From the NCBI GenBank assembly GCA_001579985.1, contig LRSR01001721.1:1-41253 (forward strand): DNA of 41,253 nucleotides, given 5' to 3'. Within the stretch, counting starts at the first letter, position 1. Every line of letters begins with the position of its first letter. Under the pieces are notes generated by a model that was given only the letters and a program-made list of their open reading frames with translations, made no database searches and had not been told where the DNA came from. The position numbers and the translations under genes were made by a program. Below, piece after piece: positions 1 to 11,740 of this stretch. This DNA is from Hypsibius dujardini. Lineage: Eukaryota; Tardigrada; Eutardigrada; Parachela; Hypsibiidae.

Positions 1-2502
<2,502 letters not shown>

Positions 2503-3758
2503 TTTTTGTGAAGGAACAGTGTAAAATTCCCGAAAAATTCAAAAATTCAACGAGAATCGACTCCGCCGCCAGAAATAATGGCAGTGCGCGTGAAAACTAC
2601 CAATTTAAAGGCTCGGCAATTTTTCCCCGTACGTCAACGGCAGCAGTGTGTAAATTTGCGGATGAAAAACGTCAGCAAAAGGATAATCAAAATCCGCAGT
2701 GTAAATTGATCGAACAGGAAACAGCTGATTGGGTGCTTGACACGTTGCACACTGCCGACGTCATCGCGGGCCAGCCCAGTTTCAGAGTGTGCTCAAGATA
2801 AACACGGACAGAATGCTTGGGTTGGGCGAGTCAAGCCATTTTCTCAACCAATGCATTACTTCCTTGCAGTTTCCGAGTTCAGTAGCTTGACTCGGACAGC
2901 CAAGCATCCTGTCTGAGTGTGTCGGCGCAGCGCCTACTGCATATGCGAAGCTTGACTCGGACAGCCAAGCATCCTGTCTGAGTTTGTCGGCGCAGCGCCT
3001 ACTGCATGTGCAAAGCTTCGCTAATAAATGATTTTCTAAATAAGTCGAAATGTAATCTTATTTTATTTAAAGTCTCAAAAATAGAAATCAATATTTAGAA
3101 GCACATTTATATTTAAAATTGCCCAATTTACTTTAAAAATCTGATATCTTATTTAAAATATCTTATTATATTCAACGCTGAAAACGTGGCTTATCTTTTA
3201 AATAAAATGAGGTTATTGTTTAAATAAACTTTGCCAAGTGAACTTAAATTTATTTATTGTTTAAGATTCAACTCCAGACATGTTATTTAAACAGCACCAC
3301 ACCCAGCCTACACCTGGAACAGGCTTAAGGGTCAACAGTGCGAAGCGCAGGCAGTCTTTTTGTTGATTGATTGATTGGATGATTAATAAAGCATATTTCA
3401 TTTGATTGGTTGATTGATTGAATGTTTAACATACCTAATTTCATTTGATTGGTTGATTGGATTGTTGATACACAATATTTCGTTTGATTGATTGATTGAA
3501 TGATTGATTGATTGGATGCTGGATTTACTATATTTCGTTTGATTGATTGATTGGATGATTGATATACCATGTTTCGTTTGATTTTTTGATTGAATGATTG
3601 ATATACCATATTTCCTACAAAATATATTCTATAATCCTTCAAAAATCACATATGAATGTATTATATGCATATAGTATACATATCGAAAGGTCTTGATATT
3701 CATCTGAAAATAACGGGTAAATATTTTAAGCGAAATAAATAGACACGCCTTCTTCGTG
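2503..3758. other. Intergenic region between GALE 5' end and SP1 3' end
   Basis: No gene recognised. An open frame on the plus strand at 2493-2801 overlaps the GALE start but has no recognisable domain. At 2885-3015 a block of about 63 bp (GCTTGACTCGGACAGCCAAG onward) is tandemly duplicated, and 2800-2836 carries a diverged inverted version (GGACAGAATGCTTGGG). From about 3040 to 3290 the DNA is AT-rich with repeated TTATTTAAA-like words. From 3355 to 3615 there is an irregular tandem array of units joining (TTGATTGA)n to a CATATTTCRTTTGATTG-like word, about 55-60 bp apart. Confidence 0.6.
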
Positions 3759-3961
3759 TTAAAGACCGGGAAAGTTGAAAAAAGGGTTGAAACTGCTGCT
3801 GCCGGGCAAGGGATTGGGATTGGGCCATTTGGCAGTCTTCTCCACCCACCGAAGGAAGGAGGATACCCGGGTGTAAACCGCGGGTTTTTTTCCACCGCAC
3901 CTGTAGAGAAGCAACAAGATGGTTCATTCAAACGGCATGACGCGAAGTTACATGTGCGGTA

Positions 3962-4096
3962 TTTCGCGTTAGACAGGGACAGGGTACGAGCTGTGAAACG
4001 TTAAATCGGCCACGCGGCGCTTGTGCTGTGTGTACGGTGCACACAAGCCGTGCACACGTTCCACTCCAGTACAACTGTCCCTGTCTAACGCGAAAA
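3962..4096. mobile_element. MITE-like element, TIR CGCGTTAGACAGGGACAG, copy 2
   Basis: Left end TTTCGCGTTAGACAGGGACAG and right end CTGTCCCTGTCTAACGCGAAAA match the copy at 1408-1688. The interior (CGAGCTGTGAAACGTTAAAT, later CACGTTCCACTCCAGTA) is one diverged unit of the longer copy. TA flanks both ends (GGTA|TTTCGCG and CGCGAAAA|TACA), which would fit a TA target duplication. It sits in the last intron of SP1. Confidence 0.78.
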
Positions 4097-4367
4097 TACA
4101 GTAACTGATCAGTAACTCCAACAACGCACCCGGCGCCGAAGCTGATTATGCCGTCGAGCGTCCAGTACGTGTCGTCCCCGTCGACGTTCTGGCAGACCAA
4201 TGGTCCGCCGGAATCACCCTACACACAACAAAACATCCCGTAAAACATATTGTGAAAAGCTTACAATTTTCAAGGGAGGAAGAATCTACAGACCGACAGC
4301 CAAATCAGCAGGAACGCAAACAGAAAGACAGGTAGCTATATTACCAGACGGACAAACACAAAGGCAG

Positions 4368-4369
4368 CA

Positions 4370-4402
<33 letters not shown>

Positions 4403-4434
4403 TAAGACAAAAAGACAGACAGACAGATAGACGA
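4368..4434. repeat. (CAGA)n tract in the SP1 intron lacking the expected exon
   Basis: A tract of GACA/CAGA tetranucleotides, imperfect at its edges. It fills the interval where the Asp-bearing exon of the paralogue would be expected. Confidence 0.9.
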
Positions 4435-4836
4435 ACAGCCAGACATCTAGACAGATCCGGACACTGAGAAGTGCTCATTCAATCTGGCCATATGTGAAGA
4501 AATACCTTCCAGGAAAGCAATGTCCAGCTGTGATCACGTACAGCGGGTTCAAAATAGTTCCGCCGCAGAAAAAAGAAATCCCTAGCTTGACCTTCTCCCC
4601 GATCCGTACCTGCCAGGGCCAGCTGCCCGCGACAGAAGCCTCACCGCCTATATTTGAAATACGCAGGTCCAAGAGCGATTCAAAAGTCCCCATTTACAAA
4701 TACTGCAAATGGTCCCTACCCAGAATCCTGTTCCGGGAGAGAGCCGACGGTGTGATGGCTGGTCTACCGCATGATTCCATCTGAGCCGGTGACGGCGGCT
4801 GCGACGATCCCCAGGAAACGCAGGCAAGAATCGTTC

Positions 4837-5553
4837 CTGCACGGATACAGGCATGGCAAAAATAGCACTTCGAGAAACGTTAAAAAGAGGTAGGACGTCA
4901 AGAAAAAATAAAAAACAAAAGAAAAATCAAGCATTTTTGGAAATTAATTATTTATTAAATATTTCGGCTTAAATGTTCTTCAGCTAAAACTTCAGATTTC
5001 GATTACTTCAGATTTCGATTACTTTGTCGTAAGATTTCCCAGCCGGTAATGAAGACCTCGTTAATTGGTCGATTGGTCGATAGGTCGATTGGTCAATTGG
5101 TTGATTGGTTTGTTGGTCTTACCTGTGGTCAAGAGCCACGGATTGAGCATTCTCCCGCGCGGAAAGAAGCCTCAGCAGATGTTGCGCCTTCCGGATGCAG
5201 ACACTTATCGCCGACTCACAACAGTTCTCATTTCGACAAGCCCGATGAGGACGAGAAAGCTCTCTACCGAGCAATGCCTACACAATGTGTTCGCAAAATC
5301 TCAACGAGCATTGTCAGCCGTAAATGCGGAGGTGATGTGCCTGGCTCAGCCGGAAATTTCAGCTGAATTGGAATATTATTACTGCGCCCGGTGAAACAAT
5401 GGAATACACTACGGAATCACGCTCAACGGGGAAGCTCACATTCGACTAGACGAATATAGCTGCACACAATGAGGCGAGAAAGTCAAGAGACCGATACATA
5501 TTTAAACGCAACAAATTAATAGAAAATGCAAAAAAACAATTCATTGTTTAAAA
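4837..5553. other. Intergenic region between SP1 and the HSD gene
   Basis: No gene recognised. There is a run of GGTCGATT/GGTTGATT words at 5065-5115. A plus-strand open stretch from about 5065 to 5394 continues past the repeat for some 75 codons without a familiar domain, and two frames are open, so I do not call it. The remainder is AT-rich. The missing 5' signal exon of SP1 could lie here but I could not place it. Confidence 0.5.
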
Positions 5554-6555
5554 TTAATTCGATTTTAATTCGTTCTGTTTCTGCTGTCGCTTCAGGACTT
5601 CCGCTCGGCCTTTGTTCATAAACGATAACGACATGAGCTCGCGCACGAAGCTGGGAATTCTTCCAATGGCCCAGTTCTAAGGAGAAAATCGGAAAATGAG
5701 CCAGTGGGAGCCCAAATGAAAAGGAGGATGACGTGACTGGCTGTCTGTGTGCCTGTCTGTCTGTTTGTCTGGCTGTCTGTCTGTCTGTGTGCCTGTGTGC
5801 CTGTCTGTGTGTCTGTCTGTCTGCCTGCCTGTGTGCCTGTGTGTCTGCTTGTCTGTCTGTGTGTCTGTGTGTCTGTCTGCCTGTGTGTCTGTCTGCCTGT
5901 GTGTCTGTGTGTCTGTCTGCCTGTGTGTCTGCATGTCTGTGTGTCTGTGTGTCTGCCTGCCTACTTGTCGGTGTGTTTACCTGTAGGGCGTGGCTGGGGT
6001 GTCCGTGACTGCGGGAGAAAAATCCCACCGAGTTCAGGCAGCTCCGGGCGTACTTGGTGGCATCGATGATGAACATGTTGGCCGTCGGATTTCCGGACAT
6101 CTGCGTGGCCACCACGAACGGCGTGATTGACTGTGGGGAAGAATCGAGACTTTCAGCACTGATTTTAAGCTTGGCAAAACTAAAACTAAAACTATGGAAT
6201 AAATACATAATTAATTAATTATGTATTTGTATTTATTAGCCAACTTTCTGCTTACTTGAAAAATGATTCCCTGGCCGTGGTACTCGATCTCGAGAGTTCG
6301 GGAAAAGAAATCATTGTAGGCCTTCGTAGCCGAGTAGAGGGCAATCAGCGGAACGGCCATGGTTCCAGCTCCGGAAGAGAGGCCAACGACGACACCTTTA
6401 TGTCGCGCCACCATTTGGGGAAGAACTATCCTCGTCATCTGCAGAACAAAATGCAAGATCAAGACACTTGGCTTCAGGCAGACAGGCAGGCAGGCAGGCA
6501 GACAGGCAGACAGGCAGACAGACAAGCAGACAGGCAAGCAGGCAGACAGACAGGC

Positions 6556-6600
<45 letters not shown>

Positions 6601-8187
6601 GGCAGACAGACAGACAGGCAGGCAGGCAGGCAGGCAGGCAACTAGCCAAATAATTAGAGAGACAGACAATAGACAGGCAAGTAAATTACCAATGTCTGTG
6701 CGACCATATTGCAGCGGATCAAGTCCAGGCAAAGCGTATCCCCGTTTGGTAGCTCGGTAAATTGTTCCGGATAAGGGTACATCATTCCGACATTGTTTAC
6801 TATAAAAGCAAAACTATTCCGCTAATTCATGTTAATTGATTGGTGTTCACAAGAAGCCGAAGCCGGTATATACGCCCCTTCAATCTTACGTACTCAGGGT
6901 TCCGATTTCCAGGCCTTTCAGCTCGTCTTTTATTCTCCCGTAAAAGTCATCCCCGGCGGTGAAATCGGCGACAATAATTTTTGTCTTAGTTCCAGGGTAA
7001 GTTTTTTCTGTTATTAACAAGAAAAAATGTTCTAATTTAAACTGCTAAATCACGCTAATAAAGCTTCAAGTCCTCAACTCCCACTCGTGGCAAAAACTTC
7101 AGGCCGACCGCATTAAAGCCAACTTTTTACCGGCGCCCAGCAAAATGGGTGGTCGGAGTTTGAGCCATTTCGGTCAATGCGTGCAGCTGTTTTTTACCAC
7201 AGCGGACCACTCAGTCGATTGATCGATTGATTGATTGATCGATTGACTGATTGATTGATTGATTGATTGATAGATTGATCGATTGATTGATTGATTGATT
7301 GATCGATTGATTGATTGATTGATTGATTGATCGATTGACTGATTGATTGATTGATAGATTGATTGATTGATTGATCGATTGATTGATTGATTGATTGGCA
7401 GTCTGGTGTTGAATCAATAAATCAAGCGATGTGAGAAAGAGCTGTTCGCATTGACCGAAACTGGCTCAAACTCCGACCACCCCATTTTGCTGGGCGCCGG
7501 TTAAAAGTTGGCTTTAATTCGGTTGGCCTGGAATTATTGCCACGTGTGTCTTAACCGATTTCCTTTGAAACAGCCCGAAGTTTATCCTCGCTCCGACTTA
7601 TCAAGACGACATTGCAACCGCGTCTCGCAAGCTGGTCAAGAAAGCGAAGAAAATCTGTAATAAATTTTATTGTAATAAAATGAGAAAAATAATTCTCACA
7701 TCAAGGGCATACGCCTTCCCGATGCCGAACGTCGCGCCGGTCACAACTGCAAAAAGAAATAACATCAACATAATTCATCAATCAACCGTAGCTTCACACC
7801 TGCCAAACGAATGAAATGCAAAACCGTTGCTTGATTGATGCATTGTCGTGAAAATACATATCACTGCTCCCATTGATTGATTGATTGATTGCTGATCAAT
7901 CACATTTAACATGCATCTAATTGATTGATTGATTTGATTGCAATCAATCAACAAAGCAAACAAACCGCCTGTCCCACCATGTCCTGTTGCTAATCCTCAC
8001 CTGCCCATTCACCGAGCTTTCGGAAATTAGTCGTCAGACCGAGTGGCTCGGCAAGGAAAAAGACGAAGAAGTTTTTGGCGAAAAAATAGAGCGCCTTGAC
8101 GAAAAAAAGGGCAGCGACAAAAGTGCCCACGTTCACCAGAAATGTATACGGACACTTTGGCATCAGCTCGGTCCAAAATCCCGACAT
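5554..8187 (-). CDS. HSD17B12: Very-long-chain 3-oxoacyl-CoA reductase / 17-beta-HSD type 12-like SDR
   Basis: It is a short-chain dehydrogenase/reductase expected to reduce 3-oxoacyl-CoA in the ER fatty-acid elongation cycle; some relatives act on steroids. Exons in transcript order: 8187-8001, 7746-7700, 7631-7556, 7007-6894, 6799-6690, 6438-6256, 6130-5981, 5676-5554. They sum to 990 bases, 329 residues, against 312 in human HSD17B12, and every phase fits. Residues 17-38 form a hydrophobic anchor. [18 protein letters not shown] holds the TGxxxGIG cofactor motif, INNVGM the NNxG motif, LSSGAG the catalytic Ser and YSATK the YxxxK pair. The start at 8187 was chosen for the typical N-terminus; an in-frame ATG at 8274 would add 29 residues. 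Two introns contain long CTGT/CAGA tracts, and intron 4 of the transcript holds foldback 7086-7544. Type 3-like orthology is possible. Confidence 0.95.
5742..5965. repeat. (CTGT/GTGT)n microsatellite in the last HSD intron
   Basis: About 220 bp of CTGT units mixed with GTGTCTGT and GCCTGT variants. The tract stops about 15 bases from the adjacent splice donor at 5980. It is open in every frame on both strands, which explains the SVCL- and TDRQ-type ORFs over it. Confidence 0.92.
6474..6645. repeat. (CAGA/CAGG)n microsatellite in an HSD intron
   Basis: Alternating CAGG and CAGA tetranucleotides fill most of the intron 6439-6689. The opposite strand orientation to the tract at 5742-5965 shows the repeat is found both ways round within one gene. 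Confidence 0.92.
7086..7544. mobile_element. Foldback element with (GATT)n core, ends CGTGGCAA
   Basis: The left arm runs from CGTGGCAAAAACTTCAGGCC through CCGGCGCCCAGCAAAATGGG to TTTCGGTCAATGCG near 7180. The right arm carries the complement: CGCATTGACCGAAA from about 7448, CCCATTTTGCTGGGCGCCGG, and finally ATTGCCACG. Between the arms lies about 190 bp of GATTGATT with GATC interruptions. The outer end shares CACACGTGGCAA with the palindrome at 8434-8562. It lies in the intron 7008-7555 of the HSD gene, and the right arm ends about 11 bases from the exon at 7556. Confidence 0.82.
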
Positions 8188-8288
8188 TATGACTGCTGTG
8201 AAAAAAGGGGGACAGTCAAATTGAGAACACGCCGGAAATCCGGGTGCGTGCCGACGGATAAAATTGATGGGCAAAAAAGAAGGCGTTT

Positions 8289-8692
8289 ACTGTACGCTCC
8301 CGATCTCAAGCGTCGATTTTAGGTCCGTCCCGAAAACACGTTCCGTCGCTCGCTTGGTTGTTCATTCAGATTCACTTAAACTTTATTGACTTTAAAATTT
8401 TGAAACCGAAATCATCATTTCAATCAAGCAAGGTACACACGTGGCAAAAACCTTGCGCTAATCGAGTTAAGCCATTACACTCGTTTAACGCAATGGCTGC
8501 TACGCACAGCCCCGAGTTAAAGTGCTTGATTCGGTCAACGCAAGGTTTTTGCCACGTGTGTAGCATAGCCTGTCAGGCAAAAACCAACGGGCCAATCACG
8601 GACAAGTGAACGGAATTGAACGATCCGCTCAAGTTTGATGTGAACCATAGGGGGTGGGGCGTAATCAGCCATTGAGATCGGGAGCGTACAGT
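8289..8692. mobile_element. Element with perfect 21-bp terminal inverted repeats
   Basis: ACTGTACGCTCCCGATCTCAA at 8289-8309 is matched base for base by its complement at 8672-8692. The 404-bp interval has no coding capacity and encloses the smaller palindrome at 8434-8562, as if one element inserted into another. A MITE is the likely interpretation; target duplications are not obvious. Confidence 0.7.
8434..8562. mobile_element. Short foldback, ends TACACACGTGGCAAAAACC
   Basis: TACACACGTGGCAAAAACCT at 8434 onward is complemented by GGTTTTTGCCACGTGTGTA ending at 8562. Weaker pairing continues inwards (TTGCG with CGCAA; GAGTTAA words). It shares its end with the right end of the foldback at 7086-7544, so the two probably belong to one family with different interiors. 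Confidence 0.75.
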
Positions 8693-8912
8693 ATCAATTT
8701 CGATAAAATAAACTTGAATAGAATATGGCTCAAATGCAGACCACCTTCGTGCAAAAGCAAAGTATGACGGGTGAGAATGTGGGATAACTGGAAAATTTAG
8801 CACGGAAAGAACTCAGAGCAGGTAGGAAATTATTTAAACGGATCAAACGTTAAAAAAACCTAAGGCAAAAAACCACAACAAAAGAAACAGCTGATTACAA
8901 AAACTCGATCTC

Positions 8913-9106
8913 CACATTCCATTAATTTCACTGATCCTACTTCATTCCACTTCATTCCACTTCATTCCACCAAATCTACATTATTCCGCACATTCCACTG
9001 TTATATTCCATCTGTAGCCAGTCTTATCTACGTTCCACTCCATTCCACTCTGTTCCATTTACATTTGCTGGAACTAGTAAGAGGTGTGGTTAGGACCATT
9101 CCACTC
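8913..9106. promoter_or_regulatory. Cluster of CATTCCA words upstream of fucosyltransferase
   Basis: CATTCCA or ATTCCA occurs about ten times, including three tandem TTCATTCCAC units at 8940-8970 and others near 8917, 8992, 9031, 9036 and 9098. CATTCCW is the known core (M-CAT) recognised by TEAD/Scalloped factors. The spacing of the tandem part also fits a simple 10-bp repeat, so function is only a possibility. It lies 350-540 bases before the fucosyltransferase ATG. Confidence 0.35.
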
Positions 9107-9452
9107 ATTTTGGTTCAAAGTCCGACCGGTGATTGTATTTTTGGCACTTGATTCATTTCTCCAAGTATATCTCCTCTGATCTCGCTGCGCGCCTGCTCAC
9201 GTTTTCTCTTACAACGCCCCCTCTAAACGAGGTATAAGAATGTCGTGAAAACTCTTTCCCCTAAAGATCCACCGATTTGAATGGTTCCACACTCACACGG
9301 CATGCGATGTTAATTTGGAAATTTGGGCTATCAGCATGTAAGCCTACGTACACTCGCTCGCTTGATTGCTTGATTGCTTGATTGCTTGATTGCTTGATTT
9401 TCTTGATTTTCCTCATTTTTTCCCCCTTTTTTGATTTGGTTGCAAAAAAACT

Positions 9453-11358
9453 ATGCCCGTTGAAGTTTTGTCCCCTATTTATCCAGCTTCGAGGAAGAAA
9501 ATCGGTCCGCGTGTCCTCTTCCAATGGGTCGTCGTGGTGGGGATCGTCTGCGTGGCCGGGTGGTATTTTGTTTCGCGGACTCTGCTTTTCTCGAGAACAT
9601 CGTGGCTGTCTCAAGTGCAAGACCCCGTACTTAGCAGTCTGGAGCAGGAAATTGAAGCACGAAAAGGCGCAAAAGGTGAGAAACAATGTAGTTTGAACTG
9701 GTAGAAGGTTAAATCAATGGCGAAAATGCCGTTTTTTGAAGTCAATAATTATATCGGCGAAAATTGTGAAATTTCACATGGTGAATCTCCAGTCGATTGA
9801 TTGATTAGGGTGATGGATTTGTAAATGCTTCTCACTGTCAATTAATCAATCAATCAATGGATAGGTGATGCGACTATAAATTACTATTTTTTTCACTATT
9901 AACTATTAAGTTACTTGAGAAAAATTTTTTTAGATTAATTAATTGAGTCTCACATTCAATCAATCAATCGATCGAAGTCTCATGGGCTCGAATTTATAAT
10001 TAAGTCTCATCCAATCAATCAATCAACGTATCGTGGGCTCGAGACTATCGACCCGCTCGTTTTTTTGCTCAGGCGTCTTCTCCAACCTTTTCCCGGTGGA
10101 TCCGGCATCGGTGAAACAAGTCCTCTTCTGGACTAGCTTCTTTGGGACGCCCGACGCTCGCGGTACCCTCGGCGCGAAGCTCTTTGAAGGCTGCCCGGTC
10201 CGTCAATGCGCCGCGACGAATGATCGCAACCAGATCGCCACGAGCGACGCTGTGATTTTCCACGCTCTTGATATCTCCTCCAACAACCTGCCCGGTCCAC
10301 GAAGGTCCGGTCAGCACTACATCTTCCTGATCGGCGAGTCGCCGGCCAACCTCGCGGGCGGAGCACGCGTCGAGAAGACCCCCGAGGACTTCTTCGACAT
10401 GACCTTCACCTACCGGCTCGATTCCGACGTGCGGGGCCACTACCTCTACAGCGTCCCGGTGGAGAAGGATTTGACGAGGAACTTTGCCGAGGGCAAGAGG
10501 AAGCTGGTTGCGTGGTTTGTGAGTAACTGCATCACGCCGGGTCGACGGGAGGAGTACGTCAAGGAGCTGCAGAAGTACATCCCGGTGGATGTCTACGGGA
10601 AATGTGGACCGCTCAAATGTCCGAGGAACAACGAGGCGGCTTGTAACGACATGTTGAATAAAGATTATAAGTTTTATTTGTCCTTTGAGAACAGGTACAG
10701 CGCCTTGGGTGTGCCCAGTGTCTGTCTGTCTGTCTGTCTGTCTGCTGGCCTGTCAGTCAGTCTGCCTGCCTGCTTGTCTGTCTGTCTGTCTGTCTGTCTG
10801 CCTGCCTGCTTGCCTTGTCTTCTCACTCTACTGCCTGTGTTCCTGTTGCCTGCCTGCCTGTATGTCTGTATGTCTGTATGTCTGATACACTTGTCTGCCT
10901 GGTGCCTATCGATTTCCGAAGTTCTCGCCGCCCCTCTAAGTCTTCCTTCCACGTTATTTGTTCGGCCTCTTTGCAGTATTTGTAACGACTATGTGACGGA
11001 GAAGCTCACCAACGCTCTCCACAACAACGTCGTCCCGATCGCCATGAATGGCGGCAACATGACTATCTTCCCGGACCACTCCTACATCCACGTGGACGAC
11101 TTTCCCTCCGCCCGTGCCTTGGCAGAGCATCTGCAGTACCTTGATAAGAACGACACCGCCTACAACGAGTACATGCGGTGGCGGTTCGACCCGAGCCAGG
11201 TGCAGTCGCACGGGGTCTTCTCGCCCGGCTCCAGCGGCTGGTGCATGTTGTGCGAACGCCTCCACGACCCGGCGTTTCAGGGGAGTCTCCCCGGATACCG
11301 GGACGCCCGGCAATGGTTTCTAGACGGCGGACAGTGTCGTCCGGGTCCGATTGGGTGA
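9453..11358 (+). CDS. Alpha-1,3-fucosyltransferase, GT10 family
   Basis: It should transfer fucose from GDP-fucose in alpha-1,3 linkage to N-acetylglucosamine in glycans in the Golgi. Exons 9453-9675, 10073-10694 and 10977-11358 sum to 1227 bases, 408 residues, with consistent phases. A short cytosolic tail with RKK precedes a type II signal-anchor at about residues 21-43. The catalytic domain shows AWFVSNCITPGRREEY, VDVYGKCG and the GT10 signature, rebuilt across the last splice as SFENSICNDYVTEKLTNAL, then YIHVDDF. The C-terminal WCMLCERLHDP with paired cysteines resembles invertebrate FucTA/core-type enzymes. GGNMT and NDT are possible N-glycosylation sites. The second intron is 282 bp with no in-frame stop, so unspliced RNA would stay open. 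An AATAAA lies at 11583. The exact linkage specificity cannot be read from sequence. Confidence 0.93.
10722..10885. repeat. (CTGT)n microsatellite inside the GT10 intron
   Basis: CTGT units with CTGCCTGC variants fill the intron 10695-10976. It begins about 25 bases after the donor and translates as LSVC repeats in all frames, making the intron look coding. Confidence 0.92.
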
Positions 11359-11740
11359 CTCCTCGCTGGGGAAGAACAGTTGGGGGATCGCTGTTCCTTT
11401 TTGCACATGCCGATCCGGTTTGTTGTTTTTTGTACTTCCTTCCGTGTTTGATTTGGTTTTTGTATCAGCCGGCTGTGATGGCCGCCGTTTCAGATCAGTG
11501 ATAAGTCTCAAGTGGTGTTCCCATTGATTTTACGTCTTTGCCTCTCAAACAAATTGCAGTCACGCTAAGAAGTGAAGTGAGTAATAAAGAAGTGAAGCGA
11601 ACAGAATGCTCGAGGTAATCCTCGTCACGGTCCAACAAAAAAGCACAACAAACACAAAAGACACAATTTCAATTCGAAGCTCTACAGGAAATAGTAAGTG
11701 CCAAGAGAACACATGAGACGAAGGCAATAGAAGGTAAGAG
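11359..11740. other. Convergent 3' region of fucosyltransferase and cyclin K
   Basis: The two genes end tail to tail 382 bp apart. The only clear signal is the plus-strand AATAAA at 11583-11588. No repeat or further gene was seen. Confidence 0.6.
11583..11588 (+). terminator. Poly(A) signal AATAAA, fucosyltransferase
   Basis: A canonical hexamer 225 bases after the TGA stop at 11358. Position and strand fit 3' end formation of the GT10 transcript; the cleavage site itself is not visible. Confidence 0.55.

Larger units (their letters stand above)
3759..4836 (-). pseudogene. Trypsin-family serine protease (SP1), central exon missing
   Basis: Recognised exons in transcript order: 4836-4720 (upstream border tentative), 4647-4506, 4218-4130, 3900-3759. 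Exon 1 gives a cysteine-bearing propeptide and activation site reading [11 protein letters not shown] across the splice. Exon 2 has SWPWQVRIG and the His57 motif ITAGHC. The third has GDSGGPLVC with Ser195 and ends in phase 2; the last gives CGGKKPAVYTRVSSFLRW, a proline-rich tail and a TAA stop. The paralogue SP2 has a 475-bp exon between the His and Ser exons that carries Asp102; SP1 has only 287 bp there, mostly (CAGA)n. The His exon ends in phase 2 and the Ser exon starts in phase 0, so joining them directly shifts the frame. It is therefore either a pseudogene or a place where the assembly collapsed at the repeat. No signal-peptide exon was found. Confidence 0.8.
8188..9452. other. Divergent intergenic region between HSD and fucosyltransferase
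   Basis: HSD is transcribed leftward and the fucosyltransferase rightward from this 1.27-kb interval, so both promoters should lie here. It contains two nested inverted-repeat structures (8289-8692 and 8434-8562), a cluster of CATTCCA words (about 8913-9106) and a short (GCTTGATT)n run at 9360-9398. I saw no convincing TATA box. Confidence 0.6.

Noticed and set aside
5049-5394. Two overlapping plus-strand ORFs upstream of the HSD 3' end
   Set aside because: They begin in a GATT repeat, two frames are open over the same bases, and neither shows a family motif.
5742-6069. Long SVCL-, TDRQ- and RQAG-rich ORFs here and over every CTGT/CAGA tract
   Set aside because: A four-base repeat of CTGT or ACAG has no stop in any frame, so these ORFs follow from the repeat itself. 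Most lie in introns between confirmed exons.
7205-7417. INQSINQS-type ORFs over TGAT/ATCA runs
   Set aside because: They are stop-free only on the ATCA strand for the same arithmetic reason and have no other coding sign.
10033-11358. The single 441-codon ORF as the fucosyltransferase protein
   Set aside because: It starts in intron 1 without the membrane anchor and translates the CTGT intron inside the conserved GT10 motif. The spliced model restores both.
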